Below are positions 38,216-49,107 of a DNA stretch of 64,000 nucleotides, in pieces. A model generated the notes under the pieces. That model was not told the origin of the DNA, searched no databases, and saw only the letters and a list, made by a program, of their open reading frames with translations. How positions within the stretch are numbered: position 1 is the first letter of the stretch; each line of letters begins with the position of its first letter. Source of the DNA: Ehretia macrophylla (lineage: Eukaryota > Streptophyta > Magnoliopsida > Boraginales > Ehretiaceae); the NCBI GenBank assembly GCA_037974665.1, contig CM075782.1:47167351-47231350 (forward strand). The letters run 5' to 3'. A program made the translations under genes and the position numbers.

Positions 38216-39699
38216 TTTTAATAGTGGGAAAATTTCTGCGTGGGGATCACAATTTCAAGGAGTCTTGTCTGGGAATATTGCCTTCATGATTGAACTACTG
38301 AGGCCCCGGGATCTCACATTGGCACCTGGAAAAATCTGGAGATTATTTTCTAAAATAGTATAAATACCTCATTCTTATACAATAACAAATAATTCCAAAC
38401 CCAAATTAACACACCCAAATTAAAATATTTCAACATCTATAACTCTTCGAGTAAGCCAATCAGAAGCTCTATTTGTTTATCTAGGTCAAGTGCTCTTGTG
38501 GATTCAATCATATATTTAGTATCCCACATGTAGGGAGTTTGTCATCATTTTGGGTGCCAAAATATTTTAAATTTCCAACTAATTCTTATGCAAGATTAAT
38601 TAGCTACTCTTCCTTGGCCTGCCTCACGCTTAATAATAACTAATAGTCAATGCAGAACAATTCAAATTAAATTAACAATTTAATTGGTTAAGCACATGAA
38701 CCCCATTACAATTAACAATGCATAACGATTCAGATCAACAATACATAAGCTTTGTTTAATGTGGCTATTTTTTTCACTCCTCTCATATATATAATTGCAT
38801 TCCAAGGCTTATGGTGTACGAAAAGTATTGTCCTAATAACAAATTTAAATTGCATTCCAGCTTAGGCTTATAATATCGGAAATTAAATCAAATTAAATTA
38901 ATTCTTGTCCTATTAGGAGGTGACAATTTAACTTTCTATGAGACCAAATCAATGTTCAAGAGTACTTTTGCCGATCAGTACAATGCATCCCTTAAATTTT
39001 AGGTACGTGATTCCTAATTTTTTTTTATTTTGTTTACGTATCTTTACGTATATATAGTAAAGGCAAATCATTAATTTGCCTGATTTCACACATCAATTAT
39101 TTTGAAAATAGTAAAGATTGGCATGCTTTCCAAACATTCATTCTTCTTTGTTTTTTATGACTAGAAACTCATCTTATACAACCTTCTATTAGTTCCACTT
39201 TAAAGTCATTAATCTCGTGGTGTAGTAGAGTATTCTAACATATGCTACATCAGTAAAAATCTGATATTATGTATGATGAGAGGACATATATTTGAATTAA
39301 CTTGAAGCCTTTTTCATCTATTTCTATAGTCTAACACCAAATAAAAAGTAAAGTTATAAATGTGAAATGGAAAAAATAGCAGCCCTATAAACATTGATTA
39401 GGCCTCTAATCGATCTTGAACTGGTCGTCTAGATTTGGTAGTTTAATACGTCATGAACCAAAGTTAAAAAAATTCAAAATTAAGTGGTTAATCAATATAT
39501 TAAATTGGATTTGGTTAGGTGATTATCTTACTTTTAAATTAAGAGGCAAACAAAAATCGAGGAACATTTTATTAGTTATATGAAGTAAATTGGCACAAGG
39601 TTTTATTTTAGTGATAAAGTTACTCGCTTATTTACAAGAGGTTATCAGTTTAATTCCTGTTAGTTACATATCTATTATATGGCTATAGACCTTCCTTGA

Positions 39700-39721
39700 A
39701 TATATATATATATATATATAT
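39700..39721. repeat. (AT)n microsatellite
   Basis: About 10 AT units. Confidence 0.85.
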
Positions 39722-40929
39722 GGAGTAAGTCAAAATCTAAGTGTCTGTTAAGTTGTCTAGTCCGCAACATCATTCGCATTGCGACTTGATAAGAGGAAAA
39801 AAGGGTACAATCGTTATGTTAATTAGACAGAATTTTCAACGCTAAAATGTCCCGACTTATAAGTACATCTTGTCTGTTAGTATGATGTGGCACGGGAAGC
39901 CTACCCTAAAATCACCTATAAATAGCTAGAATAAGATAATTCATCTCGAGCTAAACTAGTCTCTTATTCACTTATAACACTCTTTATCCAATTAATACTG
40001 ACTTGAGGATTAAAATTATTTTTAGAATATATCCTAAGTTTGATTCTTTCTTTGTCTTGCAGTTAATCCAATTCGGGACAAAGGAGTCTAGCTCGGGAGT
40101 CTAGTCGAGCAAGTTTTTACATTATCACGACTAATATGATAGTAGTTGGTCTTTAAAATATGAGATTAAATAATTCCCTTTTGTTCTTGTCTTTTTTTTT
40201 TTTTTTGTCATATATGAAACAATATCCTTCATAATATATGGAGTCAATCTACCAATTGATTCTCCTGGTTCAAACATGTAACATTGTAATGAAAGACCCA
40301 GCCTTACAAAATATTTGAATCATTAATATAATATAAAATTCAACCAATCATGCAATAACTTAGATTCCATGACAACAAAGACTTCCTGTATCTAATGACC
40401 TAGAGTGCTAGCTGTTTAACTAGAGACCTTGTTACTTTGTCGTCACACGTCGGCAAGGGAAATGGAAAATTCTATTTCTTTTATTTTCATATAAGTAGTT
40501 CAGTATACAAAATTTCTATGTATGTGTTAAATACAAAAAAAAATCATAACTACAGTATCACAATTTTTATCTGGTACAACATTTAAAATTATTGCAAAAA
40601 GAGTACAAATCTTTGCTAATTACCTTGACTATTGCATATAGTACCACTACAAATTCTCTACTGCAACAATTTTTTGTAAATCATAAGTACAAGTTTAAAA
40701 AATATTGCAATTAAACTATAATTTTTAAAGATATTTCGTAATAGTATTTTATCATTAAAATTTATTAACAAAAAGTAATAAAAAGAATTTAATCATTGCA
40801 ATTAAATAAAACCGCTACAAAAAGTTTTTGTTTATACAACATTTATAATTGTTACAGGAAGACATCTATTGCAATGGTTTTGTTTTTGGTCTTATTGCAA
40901 TTTTTTTTTTTCCAACTGGAGTGTTGCAA

Positions 40930-41125
40930 ATATTTTTTGGATGAGGTAAAAATTCAGCTGGTGGAGCCCGACCACCAATTGGTAAACTCTCGGGTGCAGT
41001 GGTGCGCCTACACATGCACTAGGTTAATTAAGGACGGAATTCCAAAGCAGTGAGAATTATCAAACCTGCGAGTTTATAAAAATAATTTTATCCCACTATC
41101 ACTGGATTATGCACCTGGTGGCAAT
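40930..41125 (-). mobile_element. tRNA-type SINE copy 3
   Basis: On the minus strand it shows an A-box-like TAATCCAGTGATAGTGGG and, about 40 bases on, a B-box-like CAGGTTTGATAATTC. Then come CCTAGTGCATGTGTAGGCGC, ACTGCACCCGAGAGTTTACC and TGGTGGTCGGGCTCCACC, ending CCTCATCCAAAAAAT. This is the best view of the internal Pol III promoter boxes in the family. Confidence 0.75.
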
Positions 41126-41479
41126 ACCACTTTGATATTTGATACAAGAAATTCGATAAATTCGAAGTTGCTTATTGAATTTCTTTTCTGAATGCAATAT
41201 TCTTGAATTAAATTTCAAAGATCTCATCATTAGAGATCAATTTTGCACGATTTGTTGTCTTTGTTGATGACAACTTTGCACGATCTTTTCTTGATAAACA
41301 TGCCAACTTATATACTTGAATTCTTTCTTTTGTTGCAGAATATTACAATTTTTTAAAGCCAAATTTAATAGAGAAGACAGCTGTAACAGGAGCAATATTG
41401 TATTATTAGCATTTTCAACCTATAATCATAGTAGAAGTTGATCTCAAATTGTGATATAAAATCCCTAACGTCAGCTTCA

Positions 41480-42247
41480 TGATGCTCTTCTAATTGGTTG
41501 TTATGAATCTCAAAAATAAAATACAGAATTCACAAGGAGAGATCTGGCTGGAGCTTAATTAAATCTTTTTTTGGAGTTAAGCTTGGAAAGATCTAGCAAG
41601 AAAAATATAAGGAGCAAAAAGCAAACGTGGAACTATTTTAAATAGAATGTAAATAAGTTATGTGTTCTGGAGTTTTTAACTCTATTGTATTCGGTTGGAT
41701 TCATAATTTTTGTTTCATGGGAGCAAAAAACATAGTTTAGCTTTTATATACGAGTAATTTTTTCAGTTGAAATTAAATATAATTTTTTTAGCTAAAAATA
41801 CTTTAAGATGATATTAAAAAAATATAACTTTAACTCATTCCTTAATAATTTTACTTTCAAAGTCATGGCAGTTATAGCCACACTAGCTCCTGAATGCATT
41901 TGTTGATGCTGCTGTATCTCGGGGTTTAGAACCCTAGTATATCTCTGGATTCTAGACCTTAATATATGAGTAATTTTTCAGTGAAAATTAAATTAATTTT
42001 TTTAACTTAAAAATAAAGAGATTTTAAAAAAATACAATCCTTAAATTACTCTTTAATAATTTCATTCTCAAAGTAATTGTGGGTTATAATCCTTCTGACC
42101 CATGAAAATATCAACAAACCCTGATACAATACTCTCTTAATTGGTCCTTATGAATCCAAAATAAAAGAAGACAGGATTCACATGGAGAGATCTAGCTAGA
42201 AAAAAAAAAAATATTTAAGGAGCAAAAAACAAAAGGTGGAATTATGA
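41480..42247. repeat. Nested local duplications
   Basis: 41480-41640 and 42130-42247 share TTGGTTNTTATGAAT, GATTCACA.GGAGAGATCT and AAGGAGCAAAAA. Between them 41740-41890 and 41960-42085 share GAGTAATTTTTCAGT.GAAATTAAA and CTTTAATAATTT..TCAAAGT. The pattern is a direct repeat with an inner direct repeat, probably an old LTR-like or stepwise duplication. No coding sequence. Confidence 0.5.
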
Positions 42248-42612
42248 AAAGGACATTAAGTCAAAAATGTATAGAAAAATGTCCAAGTCAAGAGTAGAAA
42301 TGTTGCGACATGTGTAGCCATTATTAAAGAAGCAAACATAAATCAAGTTGTTGAATTGTTTTCTCATTATTGTCCGGCGGCTATCATTCTTCTTCAATAA
42401 TTGATATAAAAGATTCACTATACACTTATGATAACGACTTCAATAATTTTAATTTATAGAGTCATATCCTCGTATGTATAGAAAGATTAAAAAATTAATT
42501 TTCTTTTTTATTTATTTATCTCACATTCTTTAAAATTTGAACTCTAGTTTGTTAATTACCAAAAAGAATAGTTCATCACTACACTATTATTGAATCTCGA
42601 TTAAAAGATTAA

Positions 42613-43012
42613 AACTTTATTTGACTTAACTTTTTGACACTCAAAAGTGCTTCCTGTGTGTTTAAAAGTTGAAACTAATATGTTTAGCCTATTTCTGAAA
42701 GTGATTTTACATAAAAGTTGAAATTAAAAAAAGTTAAAAAATACAAAACTCCAAATTGGAGCATTTTAAAATATGTTTTTAAGAAGTTGTTTTTATATAA
42801 TACGGGAAACTGATTTCTTATTTTTTTTCAAATATACCCCTTCATATTTTTAAAGTCCAGTATTACTCTCAAATTTTTTTAAAAGCTCAACATTGTCCAA
42901 TATAAACCAAACAGTCAACGATTTTTGTTCAACAACACTTCTAACCAAAACTCTACTGTTAAAAGCTTTACAAATTAAAAATTAAAATTTTACAATTAGG
43001 CCAAATAAAGCC
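42613..43012. mobile_element. Tourist-like MITE, family 2, copy B (400 bp)
   Basis: Starts AACTTTATTTGACTTAACTT and ends ACAATTAGGCCAAATAAAGCC, imperfect inverted termini, with TAA at 42610-42612 and 43013-43015. Internally aligns with copy A (32190-32552) and, inverted, with 55310-55560. Confidence 0.7.
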
Positions 43013-43015
43013 TAA

Positions 43016-44784
43016 TTCTTGATTCACCATTTTCAATTTAATTTTGTTTTTCCCTTCTCCTCAGTGCGACATGATATTGCCCCATAAGAGAAATATTTAA
43101 CGCGATCGAATTTACACTTGTTGGATATCCTTAATTGCAATACTGAAGAAAGTAGTGCATAAAAATTATTGTCAAGTGTGAAAATAGAGCAAGAGAATTA
43201 ATATGATTAATGATATTAAATTTGATTGCTAATTGAACGAATTAAATTTACATAAGGATGATGAGTATGATCAGAGGTATATCTAGAATTTTACTACAGG
43301 ATATTAAATTAATATTTTTTTCCAATAAGGGCTACTTTAATTTTTTGTGCTAAATATACACATATTTTATAAAAACAATTTGGATAAATACACATATATT
43401 TAACTAGATGTAGAGAAATGATCTAAATTCTTTACGCATGGAAAAAAATATAAAGAAACTGTTAAAGTTAACCTTACATCGATCACGGATGTCAACACAT
43501 AAACGAATAGAAAATGCTGTGAATAAATTTGGACCATATCAAACACTCATAATAGTTTTTTTTTTTTTTTTTTTTTTAATGATGATAAACTCATCTCAGT
43601 AAAATCACATTATATTTATTCTATGACTAAAATTCAGTGATGTAACAATGTGTTTCAACACATTTTTCTAATTAATCAAAGGTCGATAATGAAGATATTT
43701 TCGAACCACAAACCAACTTCTAATAGATTATTTTCTTCTTTTTCGAATAACATTACAATGAGGTCTTCTTTTCTTTTAGACAACTTTATATATATGTGAG
43801 AAACTAATATTAGTCCAGTTCGTAAAGAGAAAGTGAATTTTATATATCTGTGAGACTTATTCCATACATTTTTTTTAAAAACAATTACAGCACAATGAGG
43901 TCATGATGTCCATATCACGTGGAGAATGTACCCCAGAATGATTCACACCAAAGATTTAGATGTCAAGTCTTTTTTTTTTTTTTTTTGTCAAATGTTAAGT
44001 CTATTCCAAAAAGCCATAATAAATAGCCACATCACGTGTAGCATATGTACACTGGGATGGTTGAAGCCAGGCAGAGAGAGAGAGCAGATGATGAGTCTGT
44101 TCAAAAAAGTCATAATCATTGCCACTATGCTGGAATATTGGAATATTTTGTGCTCACGAGAGACCTAGGCACAGTGTCTTTTCCTGTCCGGACCTTTTCT
44201 ATTGGTTGATGTCCACAACTTTTTTTTTTTGTACATTTTTGTTTTTTAAGCAAGCAAGCAAGCAATCTTGATTAATCAAAAAGTATATATAAAGTTGTTA
44301 AACGTTAAAATTTCAGAGTGTGTCACGAGGTGATTTGTAAAAGAGAACGATGTGAGGTCTTTTCATATAAATACTTTGATATTTAAATTAATACATTAAT
44401 TTTACTTGAAGAAGAAGATCAGTATTAAAAAAAAAAATATAGTGTGTATGAGTTACCTTCATAATAAGAGTGAGAGTGCTATTTATACATTTCTAAAAGA
44501 ATATTTCATTGATCTTTTGAGATTGTGTCAGAGTTAGTTATAACTGCTTCCCGAAGTCCTTGAGACACCCCGGAGGGCCCGAGCTATAATTTGATCAATT
44601 CGGAGTCGGGATTTTATCCCACATCAAAAGTGGAATAACGTTTTAGTGACCGTGCCAATTCTAGACCAAGATGCAACTATCTTTGTTTGAGGATTGATAT
44701 ATAACTCTGTTCAATTCACTGTTCTTATACTTTTAAGAGATATATAATTTTTTTTTCACATCAAAAGAAATATGACTGAAAATA
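43016..44784. other. Intergenic with poly(T)-headed fragments
   Basis: No gene. Poly(T) runs at about 43557-43577 and 43970-43986 (the second followed by GTCAAATG) look like reverse-oriented retroposon poly(A) tails. A short (AAGC)n run is at 44250-44265. Confidence 0.45.
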
Positions 44785-45215
44785 AATTCTTCACTTGACG
44801 TCGCATCTTGATGTAGTCTCTTATTCCTTTCACGCCATAAGTTATAAATGCTAGCACAAAAAAAATAGCTTAATAATCGTACCTCTAAGGTCTCTATTCA
44901 TGCAATTCTTTGTCCGCCAAGACTCAATGTGCTCCCACTAGTATAAGAAAGGAGGTTCGTTCTATAACAACAAACCGTTCTGCCATATTCTTCTAGTCGT
45001 ACCACACTCTAAAAAGAGATGATTTGGAGACTCAACACAATGTTGATATAACAAACACAATGAAGCAATCTGAAGTCCCCAACCAATAAGTCTGATTCGT
45101 GTTGGAAGTCTATCAAGTCGAGCAATCCAAGCACAAAAGGCATGTTTGGTGTGTGGTGTTTAAACCAAAAAATGTGATCCCAATCAACAATGGGGAATTT
45201 TTCTATTGTACATTA
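44785..45215 (-). pseudogene. LINE retrotransposon 3' coding remnant (zf-RVT region)
   Basis: Minus-strand translation of about 45155-44985 gives CAWIARLDRLPTRIRLIGWG, then CLLYQHCVESPNHLFLECGT and RRIWQNG, the zinc-binding domain after the reverse transcriptase of plant non-LTR elements (LPTR.RL..WG..C..C....E...HLF..C). Nearby, about 44855-44793 reads YNLWRERNKRLHQDATSSEE, the usual LINE C-terminal IW.ERN.R.H motif. Frame shifts and stops separate the parts, so it is dead. No RT core was recognised upstream. Confidence 0.75.
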
Positions 45216-45360
45216 TGCACAAAAATGTGATATTTTTGGAATAGAAGATTTGTTGAAAAGAGACATTACAATTTTATCCAAGCACTTAACAATTTGGCGC
45301 GTAGCTAGAGTTTCTATGCAATGATAAAGTTATTGTTGTATAACTTAAAGAGCGTTAGCT

Positions 45361-45561
45361 CCCAAGGAGGTAGCCTAGTGGCAACAAAGAGAGGCAGAAC
45401 TAGTTTGGGTTAGAAACTCTTTGGTTGCATATATTAGGTTTACACTCTTGACTGACTTGGTGCATGTGTTGAGGCACATTGCTGCATTAGGGGGTTTACC
45501 AGTTGATGGTCGGACTTTTCCAACTGGATTCTCATGTCATAAAAAAAATAAAAATAAAAAT
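45361..45561 (+). mobile_element. tRNA-type SINE copy 4 with A-rich tail
   Basis: Plus-strand copy: A-box-like GGTAGCCTAGTGGCAAC near the start, then TTGACTGACTTGGTGCATGT, GGGGGTTTACCAGTTGATGG and TCGGACTTTTCCAACTGGAT, ending in an A-rich tail (45540-45561). The central block matches copies 1-3 inverted. Confidence 0.7.
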
Positions 45562-45759
45562 TGAAGGTCGTTAGTTCAAATCGTAAAAACAATTTCTGTA
45601 AAAATAGAAAAGAATGTCCAAATATGTTCAATCCTTTTCTAGATTTCGTTTTATACACTGAGTAATTCTTTTTCTAAACAATTTGACTATTTTTTTGTGT
45701 GTGATATATGTTTGAAGAGAGGCTTAGCCAAAATGTTAACCTACTGATCATCTTGCAAT

Positions 45760-46031
45760 ATTTCATTCTTTTTGTCTTTCTGCCAATAAACAAGAAGAGC
45801 CTCTGAAGCATGCACAATATTGGCACCTCCCAAGGGTTGGTTTCTTTGATAAAAAAAAAAGGGTTGGTTTCAAATCATATTTAACAATCTCAATTCGCAC
45901 ATTTATTACATTCCCAATAGATATGACGCATCTGGAATCCAGAGTTTTGCTGCAATATGAACTTGCAACCCTCAATGCAAGGTCTCAACTAACTAGTTGG
46001 AGGTTGACCCCAAAAAAAAAAATCCACAATG
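45760..46031 (+). mobile_element. Retroposon 3' fragment ending in poly(A)
   Basis: Ends GGAGGTTGACCCC followed by a run of A at about 46010-46022. TTGAC(C) before poly(A) is also seen, inverted, at 36741, 37594, 40189 and 43970, suggesting related LINE 3' ends. The 5' limit is arbitrary. Confidence 0.4.
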
Positions 46032-46132
46032 TACATTCCTTCGCATCATTTCCTTAAAAAATTATTGGTTGACCAACAACAAGGTTTTGATAGTTTCAAG
46101 ATTTGATTATTTTGTTCAACAGAGAAATTAAG

Positions 46133-47055
46133 TTGAAGAAATTAGATTCCATAATAATTAGGGACATTAATTAAGGAAATTTTAGGTTTTCTTGTTTGAT
46201 TAGGTTTCTTATTAGTCCAGTTTTATCTTCTTGTCCAATAAGTTTTGTAGCTTCTAAATAGATAATTCTATTGTATTTTACAAATTATCCAATAATACGG
46301 AATAATATGAAGATGTAGTCGTTTTGGTTATTCTTTTTGTTTAGAGTTACCGTGCCTATGTTTTTAGTCTTTTTAACATTAACATGGTATCAGAGTTCAA
46401 ATTTAGATACTGGGCATGATATGAAGAAGATGTTCTGGGTGTTATTGGAATTTTTTCAATAAGCTCGATCTGACTTTGAAACTTGTTTTGTTAAATTTGG
46501 TGTTCTTAAAGTTTTGGGTTTTCTTGTTGAGACTTGAATTTTGGGATTGATGTAGTTGTTTTTCATTCTCTTTTTTGTTTATTGTGCCTTCGGGTATTTG
46601 GGCTTCGAACATTGGTTTTCGTCTTCTTTTTTTGGCCTTCGGGCGTTGGTTTTTTGTTCTTTTCACTTGGTGGATGTATTGTTGTGGATTTGCTACGTAT
46701 GTTGACAATGACTTCAAGATATCTTGACAATTCAGTTATCAAACTCAAGTTTCTCTACTTGAGTTTGAGGGGGACTCTGGAAAAAATTAGATTTCATAAT
46801 AATTAGGGACATTAATTAAGGCTAAAATTAAGGAAATTCCATGTTTCCTTGTTTGATTAGGTTTTTTATTAGTCAAGTTTTATATTCTTGTCCAACAAGT
46901 TTTATAGCTTATAAATTTTACAAATTTTCGAATAATACGGAATAATATGAAGTTGTAATCGTTTTGGTTATTTCTCTTATTTACAATCACCGTTGGTGGT
47001 GACACTCATTGTTGCTTCCACATATATTTTTAGTCTTTTTCTTTTTTGTTTAACA
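46133..47055 (+). mobile_element. TRIM-like LTR retrotransposon with PBS and PPT (about 920 bp)
   Basis: LTR1 46133-46384 and LTR2 46778-47055 share GAAATTAGATTCCATAATAA-type starts, AGGGACATTAATTAAGG, CTTGTTTGATTAGGTTT and AATACGGAATAATATGAAG. Directly after LTR1 is TGGTATCAGAG (46385-46395), the initiator tRNA-Met primer-binding site. Before LTR2 is GAGTTTGAGGGGGACTC, a polypurine tract. The internal region is only 393 bp with no gag or pol. The 90-aa frame inside (46534-46806) is Phe/Leu-rich and not recognisable. No target duplication was confirmed. Confidence 0.85.
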
Positions 47056-47286
47056 AAAACTATCACTCGCTGCTATATCAAAAAAAGAAAAGTACAAAAA
47101 AGAAGAAAATTAAAAATTAAAAACCACCATTACAATTACAATGTTTTTACATGATCAAATTGGAAAAAGTTTCCAAACATCAGCAGTCTGTTCGGGTGTG
47201 AATATAAAGTGGATTTTCCATGGTGTGAATCTCATATAGAGAGCCGAAACGGAACAAGTAATGTATGGAAGAGTTTCCAGATCAAA

Positions 47287-48717
47287 TTAAAGTTCTAGCA
47301 ATTTTTGTATCTCTCCATCTCTTGTGAAAATGTCGTACCAAAATTCCATGTCGTCAGGCATCTTTGGATCAAAATCGTACTCGTCTACCAGTGCTGTCTC
47401 GATCGAAGAACACAACGGTCGAAAATCAGGCTCACTGTTGACAGCAGGAAGATCACTTGTGATGCTTGAATAATCACCAGAAATTACATCTGACCAAAAA
47501 TCATCATCGTCTACTTGAAGAAATTTCTCTAATGATTCGGAGATCACATCTGACATTGTGGATTCAGTGGCAGCACCATTAGTGGTAGCAGTAGTGATTG
47601 ATGAGTTCTCACTCGATGACTGTGATGGTGAATTTGGCTCGTCCTTGGAATTGTGTGAATCGACTTGCATACTAGAATCCAGGGGCTCGTGTTGGGTGGT
47701 GGTTTCCGTTGTGGTTTCCGCTGCTTTGTGTGTGTGCGTGTTTTCCTGTCCTGACACCTCGGTTTTATTATTTTTCTTGGTGTCTGAATTGGATTTTGAT
47801 CTTCTCCTAACGCGTTTTACAGGTTCGGGTGGGGGGACAAGTCTCTTCTTCAAGTGGGTGTGCCATATGTTCTTTATTTCGTTGTCTGTGCGACCTGCCA
47901 ATTTTGCAGCGATTGCTGACCATCTGCAAATGTAAGTAATAACTCAATATGAGTGGATAGTTTGAGCTTAAAAATGCATTGAATGTCGGTCAAAATTATA
48001 ACTCAATCTCAGAACTTTTAATTATAACAGATTAATAATTAATTATTTTACCGAACTTATGTGTGAATGAAACATATTTTGAGTTGAAACACTACTCACT
48101 TGTTTCCTAATTCTTTGTGCAATTCAATGATGGTGTCCTCCTCTTCCTTGGTGAAGTTTCCTCGTTTGATGTCTGGTCTCAAGTAATTTGTCCATCTCAG
48201 CCTGCAACTTTTTCCACACCTCAAAAGACCTGTTCAACAAAGCAAAAACCAAAACCTATTACTACTAAAGTTCATAAATCTTCACTCTTATCAAAACCAA
48301 ACAATTTTTTTTTTTTCCCGATGACATGGAACACCCCCCACCCCCCCAGAAGCCCTTCAGGTTTCAAAATAAGAGTGTAATTGTGGCCTCATATTACATG
48401 TTTTCTTTTTTCCAGAGACAGGAAAATCCCCCTGACAAGTCTTTTGGGTTCATACTGGAAGTGTCATCCGGAATAGACATGATCTAGGTTAATCAGGTAC
48501 AAAATGATCTAGATTAATCAGGTACAAAACCTATTAAGACCCAACATTTCGAGTCAAGAATCTAATTGAGTAGCCTCGTATTACCTGCTTTTTTGGGAAG
48601 TGCTCTCCAATTTCCATGGCCATTTTGGTCGATGTAATTGATCAACAGTTGATCTTCATCCTTTGTCCACGGACCTTTCTTCAACCCCTTCTTCTCACAG
48701 CATGGAGCTCTCCCCAT
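47287..48717 (-). CDS. R2R3-MYB transcription factor (MYB13/14/15-like, subgroup 2)
   Basis: Minus-strand exons 48585-48717, 48100-48229 and 47287-47923 give 299 residues; exon lengths 133 and 130 and the split of both repeats are typical of plant R2R3-MYB genes. The start [20 protein letters not shown] is canonical. R2 (about 14-64) has W residues in [18 protein letters not shown] and [12 protein letters not shown]3 (67-115) has GNFTKEEED in place of the first W, then [20 protein letters not shown] and WHTHLKKRL. The bHLH-binding signature in R3 is absent. The C-terminus is Ser/Thr/Gln-rich, with [13 protein letters not shown] resembling the subgroup 2 motif, and [10 protein letters not shown] near the end. 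Relatives regulate cold, drought and phenylpropanoid/stilbene responses; targets here are unknown. Family call is very secure, subgroup fairly so. Confidence 0.93.
48479..48531. repeat. Two-copy tandem repeat in MYB intron 1
   Basis: ATGATCTAG(G/A)TTAATCAGG followed by TACAAA occurs twice head to tail, with one base difference. Confidence 0.85.
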
Positions 48718-48814
48718 TTTGCAGAAGATGAAGAGTCTGTGATGTTAATGCCTCACTCTATTGATGCTCAGCTCTCGAGGACTATACAACAACCCTGTGA
48801 AGCCCACTTGGTGC

Positions 48815-48821
48815 TATATAT
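48815..48821 (-). promoter_or_regulatory. Candidate TATA box of the MYB gene
   Basis: ATATATA on the minus strand (GATATATAGC), about 100 bp upstream of the ATG at 48717. A second TATA-like site lies near 48845. Distance suits a core promoter, but AT-rich DNA gives many such matches. Confidence 0.45.
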
Positions 48822-49107
48822 CTTGTTCAATGCAAGCTTAAAATATATAGTGGCCCACCGTGTAGGCCAAGATGTGAATTAAACAAATGGTGTAATTAAT
48901 AGAGGCACGCATAGCACATTTTGCAATTTCCTAGAAGGTTGTGAGTCTAGTGTAATTATTGATTGGAATGGTCAAAATACACGTGGTAAATAGTTCATGT
49001 GAATGCCTGAAAAATGTACCTTTGAGCCATCAGATTACGGACCAGGATTGTACCGCGTGGTGTTGACTAAACAAATTTTGGAATTTACCTCCAAATAATA
49101 GAACTTA

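Larger units (their letters stand above)
36480..41300. repeat. Large diverged direct duplication
   Basis: Segments keep the same order in two blocks. Block 1: 36521-36690, 37230-37400, 37640-37770, 37990-38045. Block 2: 38605-38765, 39405-39560, 40340-40500, 41240-41300. Shared pieces include GGTTAAGCACATGAA then CCCATTACAATTAACAAT; TCTAGAT(C/T)TGGTA with ATTAGAGGCAAA; AGATTCCATGACAAC then AAATTCTATTTCTT; GTTGATGACAACTTTGCACG. Extra short copies lie at 36660-36740 and 36985-37045. Later insertions interrupt both blocks. No gene was recognised in either block. Confidence 0.6.

Noticed and set aside
46534-46806. 90-aa hydrophobic frame as a gene
   Set aside because: Lies between LTRs of a TRIM and crosses into LTR2; composition reflects T-rich DNA.
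47558-47935. 125-aa plus-strand frame
   Set aside because: Antisense of MYB exon 3, which is Ser/Thr-rich and so gives a long Val/Ser-rich shadow frame.
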